A stretch of 64,000 nucleotides of DNA from Paramyrothecium sp. XJ0827 (GCA_020881915.1 JAJFPB010000005.1:186001-250000), one strand, 5' to 3'. Positions 9,456 to 22,584 are shown, counted from the first letter of the stretch. Translations and numbers: made by a program. The notes: generated from the letters alone by a model not told the origin.

Positions 9456-12301
9456 ATGATGAAGTTATTGCTGCTTGTCCCAGTCGCTCTGCTTCTCGTC
9501 AGCCCTGGCAAGGCTCAGCAGCTCCCATCACAGCATAGGGACCAAAGTGAGGCTCGCTCAGTTCCTAAAGGCTACATCGTAGAGTTTGCCCCTGTAAGCG
9601 AGACACTACTTTTGTTATATGATTGAACCTTTGCGATTGACGCATGCAGGGTTTTCATCAATCCAATACTCGCCTGAGTTCAACCAATGGTGTTACATTC
9701 AACCAAGTCTTCAGCAGCGATATTTTCAATGGGGCGATTGTAGATGCGGCGAATTCTAGCCTGGATGACATCCTTCAAATTCCAGGTATTATCAATGTTT
9801 GGCTCAATTCTGAAGTCGAAATACAGCAGCCCATCAATTCAAAACGACAGCAGTCGGGCCCCCCCGCTTCCAACAGATATGTTCACGAGGCTACTGGTGT
9901 TCAGAAAATCCACGATGAAGGAAACTTCGGTAGGGGCGTCAAGGTTGCTGTTGTTGACACGGGCGTTGGCTACCGACATCCAGCGGTAAGATGAATAACC
10001 TTTCCGGTTGGTCAAATGAAATTCTATACTCACAGAACGCACCAGCTTGGAGGCGGCTTTGGCCCGGGATTCACTGTTGCAGGAGGCAAAGATCTCGCTG
10101 GCGACGGAGGTACGAAATCCTGCACTGACTTGATTTTGATTTGTACTTACGGCATCTACTAGATTGGCCTTTTTGGCCAAATCCCAAGATTCCAGATGAC
10201 GATCCAGATGACTTTACAGGCCATGGAACCCATGTGGCGGGAATCATTGCTGGGAAGGCTGAGAAGTAGAGATGCATTCATGCAAGCTCAGTATTCGACT
10301 TTGCTAACACTGGGGGCAGTTGGACTGGAGTAGCTCCTGAAGCGCAAATTTACGCTTACAAGATCTCGACTACCGGTGTAAGTGGCAATCTATTGCCCTG
10401 GCAAGAATGTCTACTAACTGGGCGGAAGGGGAGGACTGATGTTGCCACAATCATTGACGCCTTCCTAATCGCTTATGAGGATGACGTGAGCTCTGCCACT
10501 CCGCTTTCAAAGGACAAAGAAAAGGTGAAACTGACAATTACGGTGTCTATTCTAATCTAGGTTGACATAATCTCGTGCAGCTTCGGCTTCACAGGTGGCT
10601 GGTCAGAGGATGCGTGGGCAGTGGTAGCCTCAAGGCTGGTACACCAAGGCGTAGTTGTAACGATTTCCGCTGCAAACTGGGGAGCCTCTGGTGTGCTTTA
10701 TGCAAACTCAGGATCTTCTGGTCGAGGCGTTCTGGCTATCGCGGCGGCCGATGTCCTGGAAAGTGGACAAATTTCTTCCAGCTCGTACACTGCTTGGGGG
10801 CTCACCAACGATTTGGCAATCAAGCCAGACATCGCGGCCCCTGGAACCGAAATTGTCAGCACATGGCTGAACAACGAGTGGCACAAACTTGATGGGACAT
10901 CTATGGCGGCACCCTACGTTGCTGGCGTCGCCGCTTTGTATATCAGCGCTAACGGAGGCCGACGAGTGCACGGCAAGCAATTTGCCCTTGACCTTGTCAA
11001 CAAGATAATCGCCAGTGGTGCTGACATTCCATACATCAACGACAAGGCTTACCCAGCACCAGTGCCCCAGGTCGGCACAGGCTTGATCGATGCCTTTAAG
11101 TTACTGCATTCTGAGACGGCCTTGCACTTCCAGCCCATTGCGCTTAACGACACACGGTACTTCAGTCGCTACCACGATATTACTGTCTACAATAACGGCA
11201 ACCAGACTGTCGACTACTCTTTCTCTATCCGTGATGCACCTGGTGTGGAAGGTATCGTGAAAGCCGGCCCCGAGCCATACCGATTTAAACAGTTGCACGA
11301 GTTGGTGCCCATTATTTTGAAGCCGACCTCTCGTCTTCCGAAGGACATTACCCTCAAGCCAGGACAGAGCAAAACTGTAACGTACGTCACCTAGCCCTTT
11401 CGAGAGACAGAATGATTTTGACTGATCGCTGGGAAGTGTGAGCTTTGACAACCCCGATAAGCTTGGTTGGAACGCCCATGGGCTTCCTCTTTATAGCGGC
11501 AAGGTCATAGTCACGGGCACTAATGGTGACTCGCTTGCTGTACCCTACGCCGGTATGTCAACCGCTGCGCATAGACCGGAATTACACTGACGAGGACAGG
11601 ACTCGGTGCCGATTTGAAGAGGGAAATTGACGTTCATTTCCGCCCTGGTTACCCTTACGCTACAGCTTTTGAGCCCCCAGTTCGTATAGTGGGCAAGCCA
11701 TCGTAGGGCATTCTCTAATTAATTTTCCCCTTCAATGTCTGACTCTTATCCAGCTTCACATTCAATCTTTCTCTTCCTGAACAGAGCTTCCCCAAGATAT
11801 ACGCTGGTCATTTGTTTGGAACAAAGCAACTTAGATATGATGTAGGAGAAGGCTTAACCCAACAAGCACTGCAGTAGTGGCTAATATGGTGCCTCAGATC
11901 TTCGATAGCGAATGGGATGAGAGGGACTGGACGTGGCCCCTGGTCCCAGGTGAGAACGGCTACATTGGTTCGGGGACATGGTGGATTGGTGCTGGACAGG
12001 CGCCTTTCTTCGACCCATCTCGGTGGGATCCGGATGAGACCAACCCTTATCCAGTGCCTTTCCTACCTCGCTCTATATCTCTAAGGGAGTACTGGTGGTT
12101 CGGGAAGCTGACTGATGGCACTAAGCTTCCTATTGGTAACTATACGTGAGTTCCTCGACTGATGATGCGGCTGGTGCAACTGTGCTAACGCTCTCCAGGA
12201 TTCGCTTTGCTGCATTGCGTCCTTTTGGCAGACCTGAGAACTCCGACGAGTGGTTTACTTTTCATCTACCTTTCGAGGCGCTGGGTCAATATGAGTCATA
12301 G
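9456..12301 (+). CDS. Secreted subtilisin-like serine protease (S8 family)
   Basis: Twelve exons fit with consistent phases: 9456-9593, 9650-9985, 10046-10109, 10163-10265, 10320-10377, 10429-10485, 10561-11381, 11437-11552, 11600-11702, 11754-11841, 11898-12145 and 12199-12301, about 744 residues. A signal peptide ([20 protein letters not shown]) is followed by an inhibitor-like propeptide ([10 protein letters not shown]). The catalytic triad is Asp in VVDTGVGY, His in GHGTHVAG and Ser in [11 protein letters not shown], with the oxyanion Asn in SAANWG. The His-Ser spacing is near that of plain subtilisins, so there is no room for the PA domain often inserted in this Vpr/C5-peptidase-like group. 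A beta-rich C-terminal region follows. TAG at 11704 is intronic. It is probably secreted for extracellular protein breakdown. Confidence 0.88.
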
Positions 12302-12611
12302 TCTCCGCAATGGTGCGAAAGGATTTCTGACGTGAAGCTATGCCAACAGTTCAGTTTAATTATCAGCTGTCTGGACAATTAATGAACTGCCAGCAACAAG
12401 TAAATCCGCCTCTAAATACAAGAAAAGGGAAACCATTAACGCAATTTCGTCCCTGGTGTTAAAATCGTGAGCCCCATGATTGGATTACCGTCAAGTGGTT
12501 GCTCCACTTCAGCCGCATGATTTATTGGGGCGGTTCGAGGGGTAGGCCTGCTTCGCCACCTCAAGGTGATTATGCCCTCGAAAAGAATCCAGGATCTGCC
12601 TTAGAGCATCC
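12302..12611. other. Intergenic region
   Basis: About 310 bases between the subtilase stop and the HET gene start. No feature was recognised beyond presumed 3' and 5' flanks. Confidence 0.5.
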
Positions 12612-14535
12612 ATGGACAAGAGCAGTATGAATCTTTATCAACCCTTTCAATCGAAACGAGAAGTGAGGCTCCTCCACCTCCATCCTGGCACAGGAAATGA
12701 TCCGCTGTCTGTCTCGCTTCAGACATGCCGCCTGGAGGAGGAGCCCTCTTACGAGGCCTTGTCTTATGTATGGGGAGATCCAAGTAACACTAAACCCATA
12801 CAGTGCAACGGCATGGCTATGAACATCACATTGAATTTATTCTCGGCATTGGCCTGCTTCCGCCTGCCAGACAAGCCACGTGTTTTATGGGCAGATGCGT
12901 TATGTATCAACCAACAAGATTTGGAAGAAAGAGCTAGCCAGGTCCAAATCATGCATTTGGTCTACAAAAATTGTCGACGATGCATTGTATGGCTTGGTCC
13001 GGAAGACGAGCATCTTCCTGTAGCACTGGGGATTATCAGGTCCATGGTCTCCATTGTTTGCAAGCGCCATGGAATTCCAGAGGAGCAGCTCGATGATCAT
13101 CTCAGGAGGAATGGAAGAGATATGTTCCAAGCACAAGAAATTGCATTCAATGGCTTGCCAAATCCCGATCCTCGAATATGGGGCTCGTTGATGCATTTCT
13201 TTAGCCGTCCGTGGTTCTCTAGAGCCTGGGTATGAGCAGCACAATTCGACATGAAGATTAGGCTGACAGTAGCAGGTGTATCAAGAAGTTTACTTTGCGC
13301 CAGAAGTACAGTTCTTTTGCAGTAGGCTCGTTGGAACGTTTTCAGCCTTGTTCCATACAGCAGATTGGATGTTAACAAACGCACAATACATCAGATGGGC
13401 CACAGATCCTGATCCATTGAACCATTATGGAAATTCTATGTTCGGCAACCTATTGTCAATGGTTAATGATGAAAGGTCCCAACAGGATCGATGGCTCGAA
13501 GATGTTTTGAGCTCTTGCAAATCTTTCGAAGCTACGGATGCCCGAGACAAGGTGTATTCCTTGATGAGCTTGCCGTCATTTCAGAGAGAGTATCCCAATT
13601 TGATACCCAGTTATCGCCAAGCTACCGAAGAGTTATTCGCAGATGTCACTATGAAGATTATGCAATATAGGAAGACTTTGTCCGTCCTTACACATGTTGA
13701 TCATGCCCCGGATGAATCCGAAAAGCATTTTCGGTCCTGGGTCCCCCGTTGGCATAGGAAGGACTCAAAGCCGAATGTCTCCTGCTCGTGGTATCATCAT
13801 TTCTATGCAGGAATATCACGAACTTCTCCACAAATCCCAGCGACATTGTTGCCTGGAGATGTTTTATTATTGTCAGGGGTAGAATTCGACGTGATTCAGG
13901 ATGTCTGTATTCTGGAACCAAGAGGAGATCAGAAGACGTACCTGGATAAGCCTAACTTTTCTCCATCGCAAACCTGGGAGCCATATGATCCATCCACGCT
14001 CGATGGACCGTATGACTCAAAGGTGGACATTGTCAGCGCCTACGCAATGACACTTACAGCAATGACCCGCGAGAACAGTGGTGTTTTCCCACTCAAGTGC
14101 TTACCTGAAAACTACGCTGATCATGCAACCGATTTCGTAGCGTGGCTTCAATGGCTACGAAGCAATGAAGGGTTCAAAGGTGGCCATTACCCGCCTGGTT
14201 TATACGCCAACGACAAACCCAGCCTCACTGATTATACCGATGAAGAGGTGAATCAGTTTGCCATCCGCTACCATTCTATGTTCAAGTCTGCTGCGCTTGG
14301 CAGGAAGCTTGTCAGGACTAGGAAAGGCTTCCTAGGACTGGCTCGACACACTGTCCTGGCGGGGGACTTAGTTTGCGTAGTGTTCGGTGGCGCTTTGCCA
14401 CTACTACTGCGGAGAAGGGACGAGGACGGTTATTTTTATGTTGGAGACACCTATGTCCACGGAATAATGCATGGTGAGGCATTGCCTGGCGGAGAGTCAG
14501 GTGATATACCTGCTGTTGAGTTTAGAATGTATTGA
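12612..14535 (+). CDS. HET-domain (heterokaryon incompatibility) protein
   Basis: Exons 12612-13229 and 13276-14535 encode 625 residues. The HET domain occupies roughly residues 47-210, with the three family blocks visible: YEALSYVWGDP, VLWADALCINQQD (with the later VYKNCRRCIVWLG) and FFSRPWFSRAWVYQE, which spans the 46-base intron. The rest is the usual long C-terminal region ending in the DTYVHGIMHGEAL block. HET proteins trigger cell death when incompatible hyphae fuse, and many family members have no tested partner. The domain is TIR-like in fold, which suggests NAD-linked signalling. No NLR module is fused here, although a separate STAND gene lies 8 kb upstream. The start is the first ATG of the open frame. 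Confidence 0.93.
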
Positions 14536-15332
14536 CATGTAAAATCCTACAATGTCAGAAGTTCTATAAGGTGTATATATCATTTTATAGTAAGATAAAA
14601 CGGCATCATGCAACCCTATATGGATCTTCAATATGCCCTGAAGCTCCAGGCGATTTGGGAACTAAGCGCAGAATGTCCCAGGCAATGTGTCCGCGTCTTG
14701 CATCTTGTTATCGACACCGAAATCCCAAGCCAGTCACTCTCGCGAATGTGTGCTTGTATAATACACTGCCGCTTTTGCTTAGAGTAAATTAGGAGTAGAC
14801 TGGGTCCATTCCAGAGCCAGCCTTGCGCTGCTTATTCATGTTTGCCTCTGCTCGCCCTTTGCCCCATATGCTTACAAGCAGGTCGGTCGCCCTCCGTATC
14901 AATCCCCTATGTGGGCTGCTGTCGCTAAAACTTCTCGCTCCTAATATTATCTGCATTTATTGCCTGCCTATTTTCAATGGCTGGAGAGTGTTTCCCATCT
15001 AATCTTAACGTGCGTAACACGGAGTTGCCCTACAGCATTAGCATGTTACAAAAATTCCAATATCTCACCACATAAGTGTGGAGGATTTAAACCTGGTCGC
15101 AGATCCGTATGGCAGACCAATGAGAGAGAAATTTTGGCGCACAGCCAACCACTGGCAACTCCTTGGTGGATTGTACAGCAATCCATATTACGATGGCGTT
15201 CATGTATAAAACATGCCAGACCTCCGTGATTGTGAGTAGTGCATTGACGTTGTCACAGTTCCTCAGACTTATTTTACCATTGCTAACGCAACTGCTATCA
15301 TTTCGGTTTATTCCCTTACGATTGCCAACGAA
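14536..15332. other. Intergenic region
   Basis: About 800 bases with no supported gene, between the HET gene and the GFA-family gene. Confidence 0.5.
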
Positions 15333-15897
15333 ATGTCCGAACAGCGATCTGGTTCATGTCTTTGCGGTGCAAACCGCATCACCATTGAAGGCAGTGCGAT
15401 GTATACTCATCTTTGCCATTGCGGTTCTTGCCAGAAGGCCACCGGCGGCGCTTTCGGGGCCTTTGCGACTTACAAGCCCGAGGTTGGTCAAACGGCGTCT
15501 TTGACATCCATTGAAGTTTTATCCAATGATGACCAAACTATTGGCTTGTTCTGCCTGGATGCTTCCAAAGCTAACAATTGAGTGACAACAGCAACTTTCC
15601 CATACAGTTTCTGACTCGGCTACTCTACGCACCTACGTAGACGATAGCTCCCAGTCAGGTGTTATCAACGATCGAACGTTTTGCGGACAATGTGGCTCGC
15701 TGCTTTGGAACAAGAACCGTGGTGCAACCTGGATGGTAATTGTACCTATTGGGGTCATAGATGGTGACAAGTCGGATTGGAAACCACGAGTTGAGTATTG
15801 GTGCCGCAGGCGTGCTGCCTGGCTTGGTGACGTGGGATCAAAGGCTGCCTTTGAGACGCTGCCAAATCCTGAGGAATGGGTCATGGCGACGCAATAA
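15333..15897 (+). CDS. GFA-family (CENP-V/GFA domain) zinc protein
   Basis: Exons 15333-15482 and 15592-15897 encode 151 residues, typical for this family. The zinc-binding cysteines are all present: CLCG at residue 9, CHCGSC near 29, and FCGQCGS in exon 2. The family is named after glutathione-dependent formaldehyde-activating enzyme, but most fungal members have no proven substrate. The 109-base intron has a GCTAAC branch site close to its CAG acceptor and joins in phase 0. An unspliced reading stops at 15581 and would lose the third cysteine block. It converges on the Zn2Cys6 regulator gene. Confidence 0.9.
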
Positions 15898-16219
15898 AGT
15901 GTTATCACTTCACAGATAGAGACGGGTACGTAATCGTCTTTTATGAGTATCTTGAAGCTAAAGGATGGCCAAAGGAGAATTCACTAGCACATAAATCTCG
16001 TAGCGAAAGGATGGATTAGGCCCTTGAAGATGTGACAGGTGTGAAAACTCCTCAATGATGGCCCATTACTTCTACGCTCTCCAGAGACAAAGGAATCTGT
16101 CAGCAAGTTCGAAGAGCATACTATGATCACCGTGGTAACCAGGAAGGTGGATGATGCGGGGAAACTTCAACTCCTGCTAGGTTTTTCACCTGCTTATCAT
16201 GACCAGTCGAGGCCGTCAT
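15898..16219. other. Convergent intergenic region
   Basis: About 320 bases holding the 3' ends of the GFA-family gene and the Zn2Cys6 regulator gene. Nothing else was seen. Confidence 0.5.
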
Positions 16220-17933
16220 CTAACCTACAATATGCTCCTGAGAACCGACCCAAGCCTCTTGATTATCAACCAAACCGCTGTCTGCTAGATATAGGTTCAA
16301 GTTCAACTCGTAGTTTTCGTATAAATTTTGACCAAGCCTTCTAACGTAAGTAACATTAAGCTTTCGGTCGTTATGGCTCAGCGATCCTTCCTTCCATTCG
16401 CGTCGTGAGCTAAGCGGAATAACTCCATCAATTCTCTCGTATTCTTCAATCTCGGCAAGTCTTAGTGTTCCAAGAAGCATTATCCGGATATCCCATCCTA
16501 GGCTGGTACTTAGAAGCTGCTTGCAGGTTCGTATCGCCGCAACCCTTACTTCCGAGTCTCTACAGCACCCAAGTATCTGCACAAAGGCAGCTAGCAGACC
16601 ATCACACACGACCGTCTGCCTGATTGGGGTCGATCGGAGAAAAAAGGCCCGGCAGAAGGTTATGGCTTCGAGGCATGTATCTGTGTACTGCTCCCAAGGA
16701 GTTCCGTTAACGTCTCCACAAGATGCAACCCACGGGATAAGAATGTCATATCCAAGGATAATTAATCCGAGGGCTTGTTTTGAAATCGGGTCTGTCTCCT
16801 GGTACATTTTCTGTTGGGCTTGTCGAAGACTTCGAGTGATCAATGATAAAAGTTTCCATTGCTCCTCTTGCATTGTTTTGATATCCAGGCAACCCGCTGC
16901 TCTTTGAGAGCTGATTTGCGAGCACCATGACACTACAGTAGCCCCAATCTGTCCAGAGTATATGTTGAATTCATCAATGCTATGTTCATGACCAGGCATC
17001 TTCCGTTCAGGGAGCACAAGACATGTGTGTTCCATAGCATGCTTTCTGGCAGTCTTATACATTGGAGATAAGATGCTCAAAAGTGATGCTGATCGCATGA
17101 GAAAAAGGGCGGCTTCATGGGCTCCTCGATCCAAAAGCTGATGACTCGTTAATAGCGAGCCTTGCTGAAGGAGAGTTCGTATGGTGCGGATTCCATGTGT
17201 TGCAAGTTCATCAACGGCGGCCGTGTTTCCATGGAAAACTTCGAACGTGCATGAGAGTATACTTGAGAGTAATACAATCCGCGGTTGCGGTCGACTGCGA
17301 AGTGGTGACACGCGGTTTCGGAAATAAGCCAGGGCTTTCGCGTAGTGCTTGATAGCCAACTCATAGTGAGCTCCGAGAGGTTGGGAGTCTTGTAGACGAG
17401 CTTTGTACAGTGGCATGTCTTCGCGGCCACACCTTTTGGCTAGTACCAAGGCGCCTATTGCAATGATGCCGTTAAGGATGCCTTCATCTCTCGCACTCTC
17501 AGAGAGAATAGTGCGAAACCATAGTTCCGCACAGCCTAGCTCATGCACAGCATGATGGCGAAAGTGGTCGAAATAACTGACTTCAACAGAGGTCATCCTT
17601 TCATAAGTTGGATAAAGCAGGACAGATCGCGGTGGGGCCGCCATGAGAGCCGGGAGTGGTTTCCTAAAGGCCACACCTCCGTTGTCTCTGGCACAGGGAT
17701 AGGTGCATGCGTGGCCCAGTCTCCTGCAGCGTACGCAAATCGGCTTTTCCTCTCCACACTTCACTTTCGCCCACTTACACCTATGACAGCCTAGAGAAAG
17801 AACTTAGCAAGCGCAAACAAAGGACAAGCATTGGAGAAGCATAAAGAAGGTGTTTTCCAGGAATTGATCCGAACGTACCTGATCGAACCTTGGATGTTTT
17901 TGTTCGCTTCCTCTCGGCGCCCGGATCGGTCAT
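16220..17933 (-). CDS. Zn2Cys6 transcription factor
   Basis: Exon 1 runs 17933-17879 and exon 2 runs 17790-16220 (minus strand), giving 541 residues. The binuclear cluster is perfect: Cys20, 23, 30, 37, 40 and 47 with C-x2-C-x6-C-x6-C-x2-C-x6-C spacing, preceded by a basic stretch (ERKRTKTSKVR). The intron falls just before the first cysteine, splitting Gly19, a common position in this class. The remaining ~490 residues are the helical fungal_trans_2-type middle region (for example YFDHFRHHAVHELG). It is a nuclear DNA-binding regulator of unknown targets. The GFA-family gene is its convergent neighbour and the secreted Thr/Val-rich gene lies 1.6 kb upstream on the same strand. Confidence 0.92.
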
Positions 17934-19515
17934 TTTGGTCACAGCCAGGAGGGGACACCCAGAATTCTCTGTACTTGCTGCTGGTAATTGCAATTGATGA
18001 TAAATGTGATGATTTTTGCAGAATGAAAACAGAAGACAAATGTTCTCATGCCATGGACTTGTCGGTTGGGAATCCAAATGTGGGGACGAGCATGTGCATC
18101 GTTTAGGGTGCCAATCAAATTGCCATTTGGTCATGATGGTCCCACATAGACTAGCAAGGGGCAATACCGAATGGCCCCAGGATGGATTTCTTATTTGTGG
18201 ACGGTGTGGAGGTAAAATTAAACAACTTCTTAGTGCTTAGGCCCCGATCAATAAGACTGACGAAATAGAACTTAGGACTAGAGAAGGATATGTTGTGCGT
18301 TATAAATAAGTAAGGACAGTAAATAATAGCCATAGTCAATGAAGCAGACCTTGATATCGACTAGTGAAGCGAGGAGAGTCTTGGCTTGGAAACCCTGGCC
18401 TTATCACAGAATCAGAATCTAGAGGTCCTTTGGCGAGTTTTAGGCGACTCAAGAGAACTCCATTTCGTTGGTGCAGTCTTCAATTTGTGCGGGCATTTTT
18501 CACCCAGATTCATTATAATGTGTGTTGCTGATCTGCGTAGCTATTTCCAATCGCACGCTTTGCAACTGTCTGAGGTTGAACTTACTGGACCCTACGAAGC
18601 CAATAGCTTGATATTAACTCCAAAAGTCTCGAACCGAAGTGGGTATTCTCTTTCGAAAAGATGTGAATTTCATTATCTTTGGGCGAGCCCAGCTTGATGG
18701 TCCACAGTGCTTGTAATAGCAATAGATCGTATCTTGTACAGTCCCGTCGACAGATTAAGAAACCTAACTTGACAATCGACATTAGCTGTAGTCCTTTCCA
18801 TGTGAAGCATCTAATTTTTTATTAAGTCGTTTACTAATTATATTCCTTGCTCAGGGTCATGGCAACAGGAACGAGACTGCGACGAATTTTGTGAGGGAGC
18901 TCGCTTTACACATGCAGATAAATGCTGATTGAAACGGGCATTGCCAGTAGCTTCGAGGCACATATGTGCCATTTGAAAACAGGTAGCAATTTCCCATATC
19001 GACACATTCTAGCCCTTGGTCTGCTGACACAGGCGACGAAGTAAAGGCCGGGTCTCAACCCATGTTCTACAAGTCCACACGTTGGTCCTAGTCGCGGCCG
19101 GGTTTCCTTTCACGCAAGAGCTCTGCATACCATCGCCCGAGATCAAGCAAAGGGAGATAAATTCTGGCTCACAGGTCGCGCTTAGATGTTTGGGACGGAT
19201 ATCAATTCCAAGAAGGGTCACATTAGGAAGCTCCAAGTAAACATCCTTCTCTTGCCGGAAATCCGAGTCAGCTAACAGCTCAAAGCTTGCAGAAGTCAGC
19301 TAATGATTGTCTCAAATATGCTATTGTAAACGAATAAGATCCAAGCCACAAGTTTTCTACAGTGGGGAAGTCCTTCCTTGAACTAGAAGTTGCTCTGCAT
19401 AAGTTGCATGCGAAATGAGGATTAGTTTAGATTTAATCTAATATCTTGTATGGATAATGTCCTATGTACAAAACGTGAAATTGTTTTCTTTCACAGATAC
19501 CTTAGTCTTGGCCGG
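17934..19515. other. Intergenic region
   Basis: About 1.6 kb. Frames such as 18386-18697 (+) and 19009-19236 (-) have no recognisable domain or clear splice partners. The stretch near 18790-18850 is AT-rich. Confidence 0.5.
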
Positions 19516-20885
19516 CTAGACATACTCGACAGTCAGCGTCAGCAGCTGACAGTTGGAACCGGTCGCTGTTGGCTTAGCCAAGAACCACTGGGGGCCAGAG
19601 GCAGTGGAACAGATCCTATCCTGGGTCACCCCATTCGAGTTGGTAGAGACCAAGACTTTGTCCGCGTTGATAGCAAACGTGATGTAATAGCAACCGCCGC
19701 CTCGGACGCAGCTGGGCAGAGACACGGGGCTGGAGAAGAAGACGGTCTGAATGTCTCGGTTGGTGTTCAAGAATGATCTGACCTCAACGGGAGGGTTGTG
19801 GCGAATGGAGTCTGCGAAGGTCAGGACGCCGTCAGCCCCCAACTTGAACTTTGTGGCAATGGTCTTGTCGGTGGTGAAGAGCATTTGGCGGTCATCGTTC
19901 GGTCGTGCAAATGGCGTCAAGTATTGGCCAATGGCTGCTCCACCAGTTGACTTGACGTAGAACTCAGCATCTGCGGGAGGAGTAGCCGTCACAGAGACCT
20001 TTTCTGTCTCAGTGACAGTGGCAGTCCGGGTTTCCTGCTCGAGTGTTAGGGCGTTTGCTCTCGTTTATCGACCTGATAAAATTGGGATGACACGTACTTC
20101 AGTCGTGATTGAGGTTTCGATGGTCTGGAAAGTAGTTAGCTCCCAATTGAACTTTGAGAAAAGTCGAGGCTGACAAAACTCACCAGAGTAGTAGGTTGTG
20201 AAACAACTGTGACACTGGTGGAGATGTCATAATTTGTCTGCTTTTTTGTCAGGAATATCCCTCTTGAACTAAGCGGTGAAGTCACTTACCACTGGGACGG
20301 CGGTAGCAGTAACAGTGGTGCTCGGAGAAGGGACGGCAATGCAGGAGCAAGCACTCGAGATGCGCGAGGCGGGGAATGGCTGCATGAAATCTGGGACAGC
20401 CACCTCGGTACGCTTCGCATTCTGGTACGGTACAGTGACAGTCTCAGTGATCGTGGCCGTGCTTGTCTGGTCAATTGTAATCGTATAGACACGAGTCTCG
20501 TGGACGTAATCCGTGTAAATATCGGTCTGCGTCTCAACGGCGGTGGACGACACGAGACTGGATAAGTCAGTGAAATACTTTCCACCAAGTGTGTGGTCAC
20601 CTACGTGGTTGGTGTGACGGTAACGGTAGCAGTTGACGTCGGGATGGCAAGGTAACTCTGGCAGAAAGGCGTCGCCACCGCAGCTCGCTGAGTCGCCCTC
20701 AAAGCTCGCAGGGCATTGTCGGCATTGCACACGAGGGCCTTCTTCTGGAATTGGCTGTAGTTTGGTCCAGAACCTTTGGGTACGGTGCCCTCGGCTCCCT
20801 GCGCATAAGCAGCATCTTCATAGGCACTTGCACTGCCGAAAGCAGAGATGGCAAATAGTGCCACGGTGTTGAGGCACGACTTCAT
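19516..20885 (-). CDS. Secreted Thr/Val-rich protein with C-terminal DUF7908-like domain
   Basis: Exons (minus) 20885-20605, 20557-20290, 20237-20184, 20124-20098 and 20034-19516 give 382 residues with all phases matching. The N terminus is a signal peptide (KSCLNTVALFAISAFGSASA). A central Thr/Ser/Val-rich region with repeated TxTVTxT strings, likely O-glycosylated, is interrupted by a Cys-containing block (SRISSACSCIAVPSPS). The last ~150 residues form a compact domain starting at AEFYVKSTGG and including GQYLTPFARPNDDRQMLF, which resembles the domain called DUF7908 in ascomycete surface proteins. The function is unknown; a cell-wall or extracellular role is inferred. Several tiny exons (27 and 54 bases) encode only Thr-rich linker. 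Confidence 0.85.
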
Positions 20886-22168
20886 TGTGGAAAGGATAAT
20901 CTGGCCTGGCCCGGTGAGTTGCGAAATTCTCTAACTGAAGTGAGAGGAAGATGAAGATGACCTACTGCTAGAACTTCACAACTGCTGTCCAGCATGGCTT
21001 TTGTATTCTTTTCCCGGCTAAGGTTGTTATTCAAGCGTAGTCCTTGTTGTTGAGTCTCGGCCTTCCCATCAAGCGAACGGGGCTAGCGCCACTGCCGATG
21101 GCTCAGGGGTGATCAATAGCCCGATGTAGCTGATGGCTGCTAACCTTGTCCAACATTGTCCGTTCCTGGGGATCCTCAGCTTCGATGGCACTAATTACCA
21201 GCGTGTTCAAGCGCCAGGGTCCAAGCTTGGGAGGGGGCCAATAGTCCGCCTTCTTAGCTGCTGTGAGGTTTTAAAGCGACGACATGACCACCGAAAAAGC
21301 GTAGCTGAATGGCCATTCAGCTGCTTTCTTTTTGCATGGATTTGTCCATGACCCTGACACATGGCATTGGAAAAAAATCATTTCTTCCAATCGCAATCAA
21401 GGCACAGCCTCTCTTTCGCCACGCTTCATGGGCTGAGGACTGAGGGTATCGTACTGGCCAGCAAAAAGCAGCACCGATGTCTGAGCAGATTGCGACCGCT
21501 CAAGAAAAGAAAGCCAGTGCCAACACGCCTTAGTTTTAAGCCAAAACAAAATGGCCCCGAGCTAGGCTGCATAATCAATTGTGCATAATCAATTGGGACT
21601 AGCACAGAATAACAAATGAGCCCGAAGGTTACAAAATTATCCGCGTTGGCGCCGCCATCAAGCGCCACTTTTTAGCGATCAGATCTTTTCCAAGATTTAA
21701 GCATATTCGTACAGCAGCCTTGCCCTTTGAATCAGAGTTGGCCCTGGATGCCTGGGGCGTGAGTACCGGTATGTTTTTTTTTTTTCTCATGAACAGGGAG
21801 CGTATTCCGGGGTCTCAATGTAATGCTGCCAGTAGCCAACAGTAGTTGCTACCTAGCGTAAGGTAGCCCATCAGCTGCCCATTCGCTTCCAGAATGAATA
21901 GCGGCTGCTGGTGAGACTCCCTGTTTTGGCCGACAGCAATCTCCACCCCTTTCCCGACCACCAGGGTCCTGTGACCTGTACAGCAGACCTTGGCATCGCC
22001 ACCTTATTTTGTGGATACGTGCATGTCTTCGACTTGGACAGACAACTCAGATCAGCGGAGTTCGGAATTGCATGGGGATTCCTCCGCATCGGGCTGCGAT
22101 TGTAGAAATCTCCGACTTCTTGTGCGATTGATCATCCGAGTTTGACCATGTCTGGGCATCAATTTTGC
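20886..22168. other. Intergenic region with a 14-bp tandem duplication
   Basis: About 1.3 kb without a supported gene. It contains an exact tandem copy of a 14-base unit at 21568-21595 and a T-run near 21775. Confidence 0.5.
21568..21595. repeat. Exact 2x14-bp tandem repeat
   Basis: The unit TGCATAATCAATTG occurs twice with no gap. It is too short to assign to a known element. Confidence 0.8.
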
Positions 22169-22584
22169 CTAACCATGCTCAAGATGGAAGCACTTATCCT
22201 TGGCGCACATTAATGCAAGCACGGCATCGGACACTGAGGCCTCAATCGATGCAGGAAGCACCTTGACTTCTTCGCTCCAAGCCGAAAGCTCCTCGGAATC
22301 TCCTCGGTAGGTAAAAGATTGCTTCGACATGTCATTAGGGTTAAATCTGGCCACTTTCCAAAGAATTAAGCTTACCCTAGACCTTCCGTGAACCTCTTCA
22401 CGAGCCCATACATCAGTATCCACGCCCGCATCCAGAGGTTCTCCATCAGGCGTCTCTTCCCCTTCATCATCTTCCAGCAACCGTAAGCCAAGATCAGTAA
22501 TATCGGAATGCTGGTGTTGCACTTTTCCCTCTCCGTCAGCGTATTCATAAACACATCGATGGTGACACTCAAGAGGCTATGAGC
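22169..22584 (-). pseudogene. Possible hypothetical gene or gene remnant
   Basis: The frame ending at 22169 reads as plausible protein for about 135 codons: YEYADGEGKVQHQHSD, an acidic LLEDDEGEETPDGEPLDAG block, then VLPASIEASVSDAVLALMCA near the stop. I found no clear start codon. The frame opens near 22584 after a possible acceptor (CTCATAG). Further upstream a different frame (RRRGQYCGFTLVKLWVEAA) also looks coding, so either several exons or a frameshifted relic is present. No family was recognised. It is divergent from the N-acetyltransferase gene. Confidence 0.35.

Noticed and set aside
11703..11753. TAG at 11704 as the true end of the subtilase
   Set aside because: It falls in a GT-AG intron; the next exon continues with [12 protein letters not shown], which fits the C-terminal region of the family.
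18386..18697. 103-codon frame as a small gene
   Set aside because: There are no family patterns, no convincing introns, and the DNA around it is AT-rich and non-coding in appearance.
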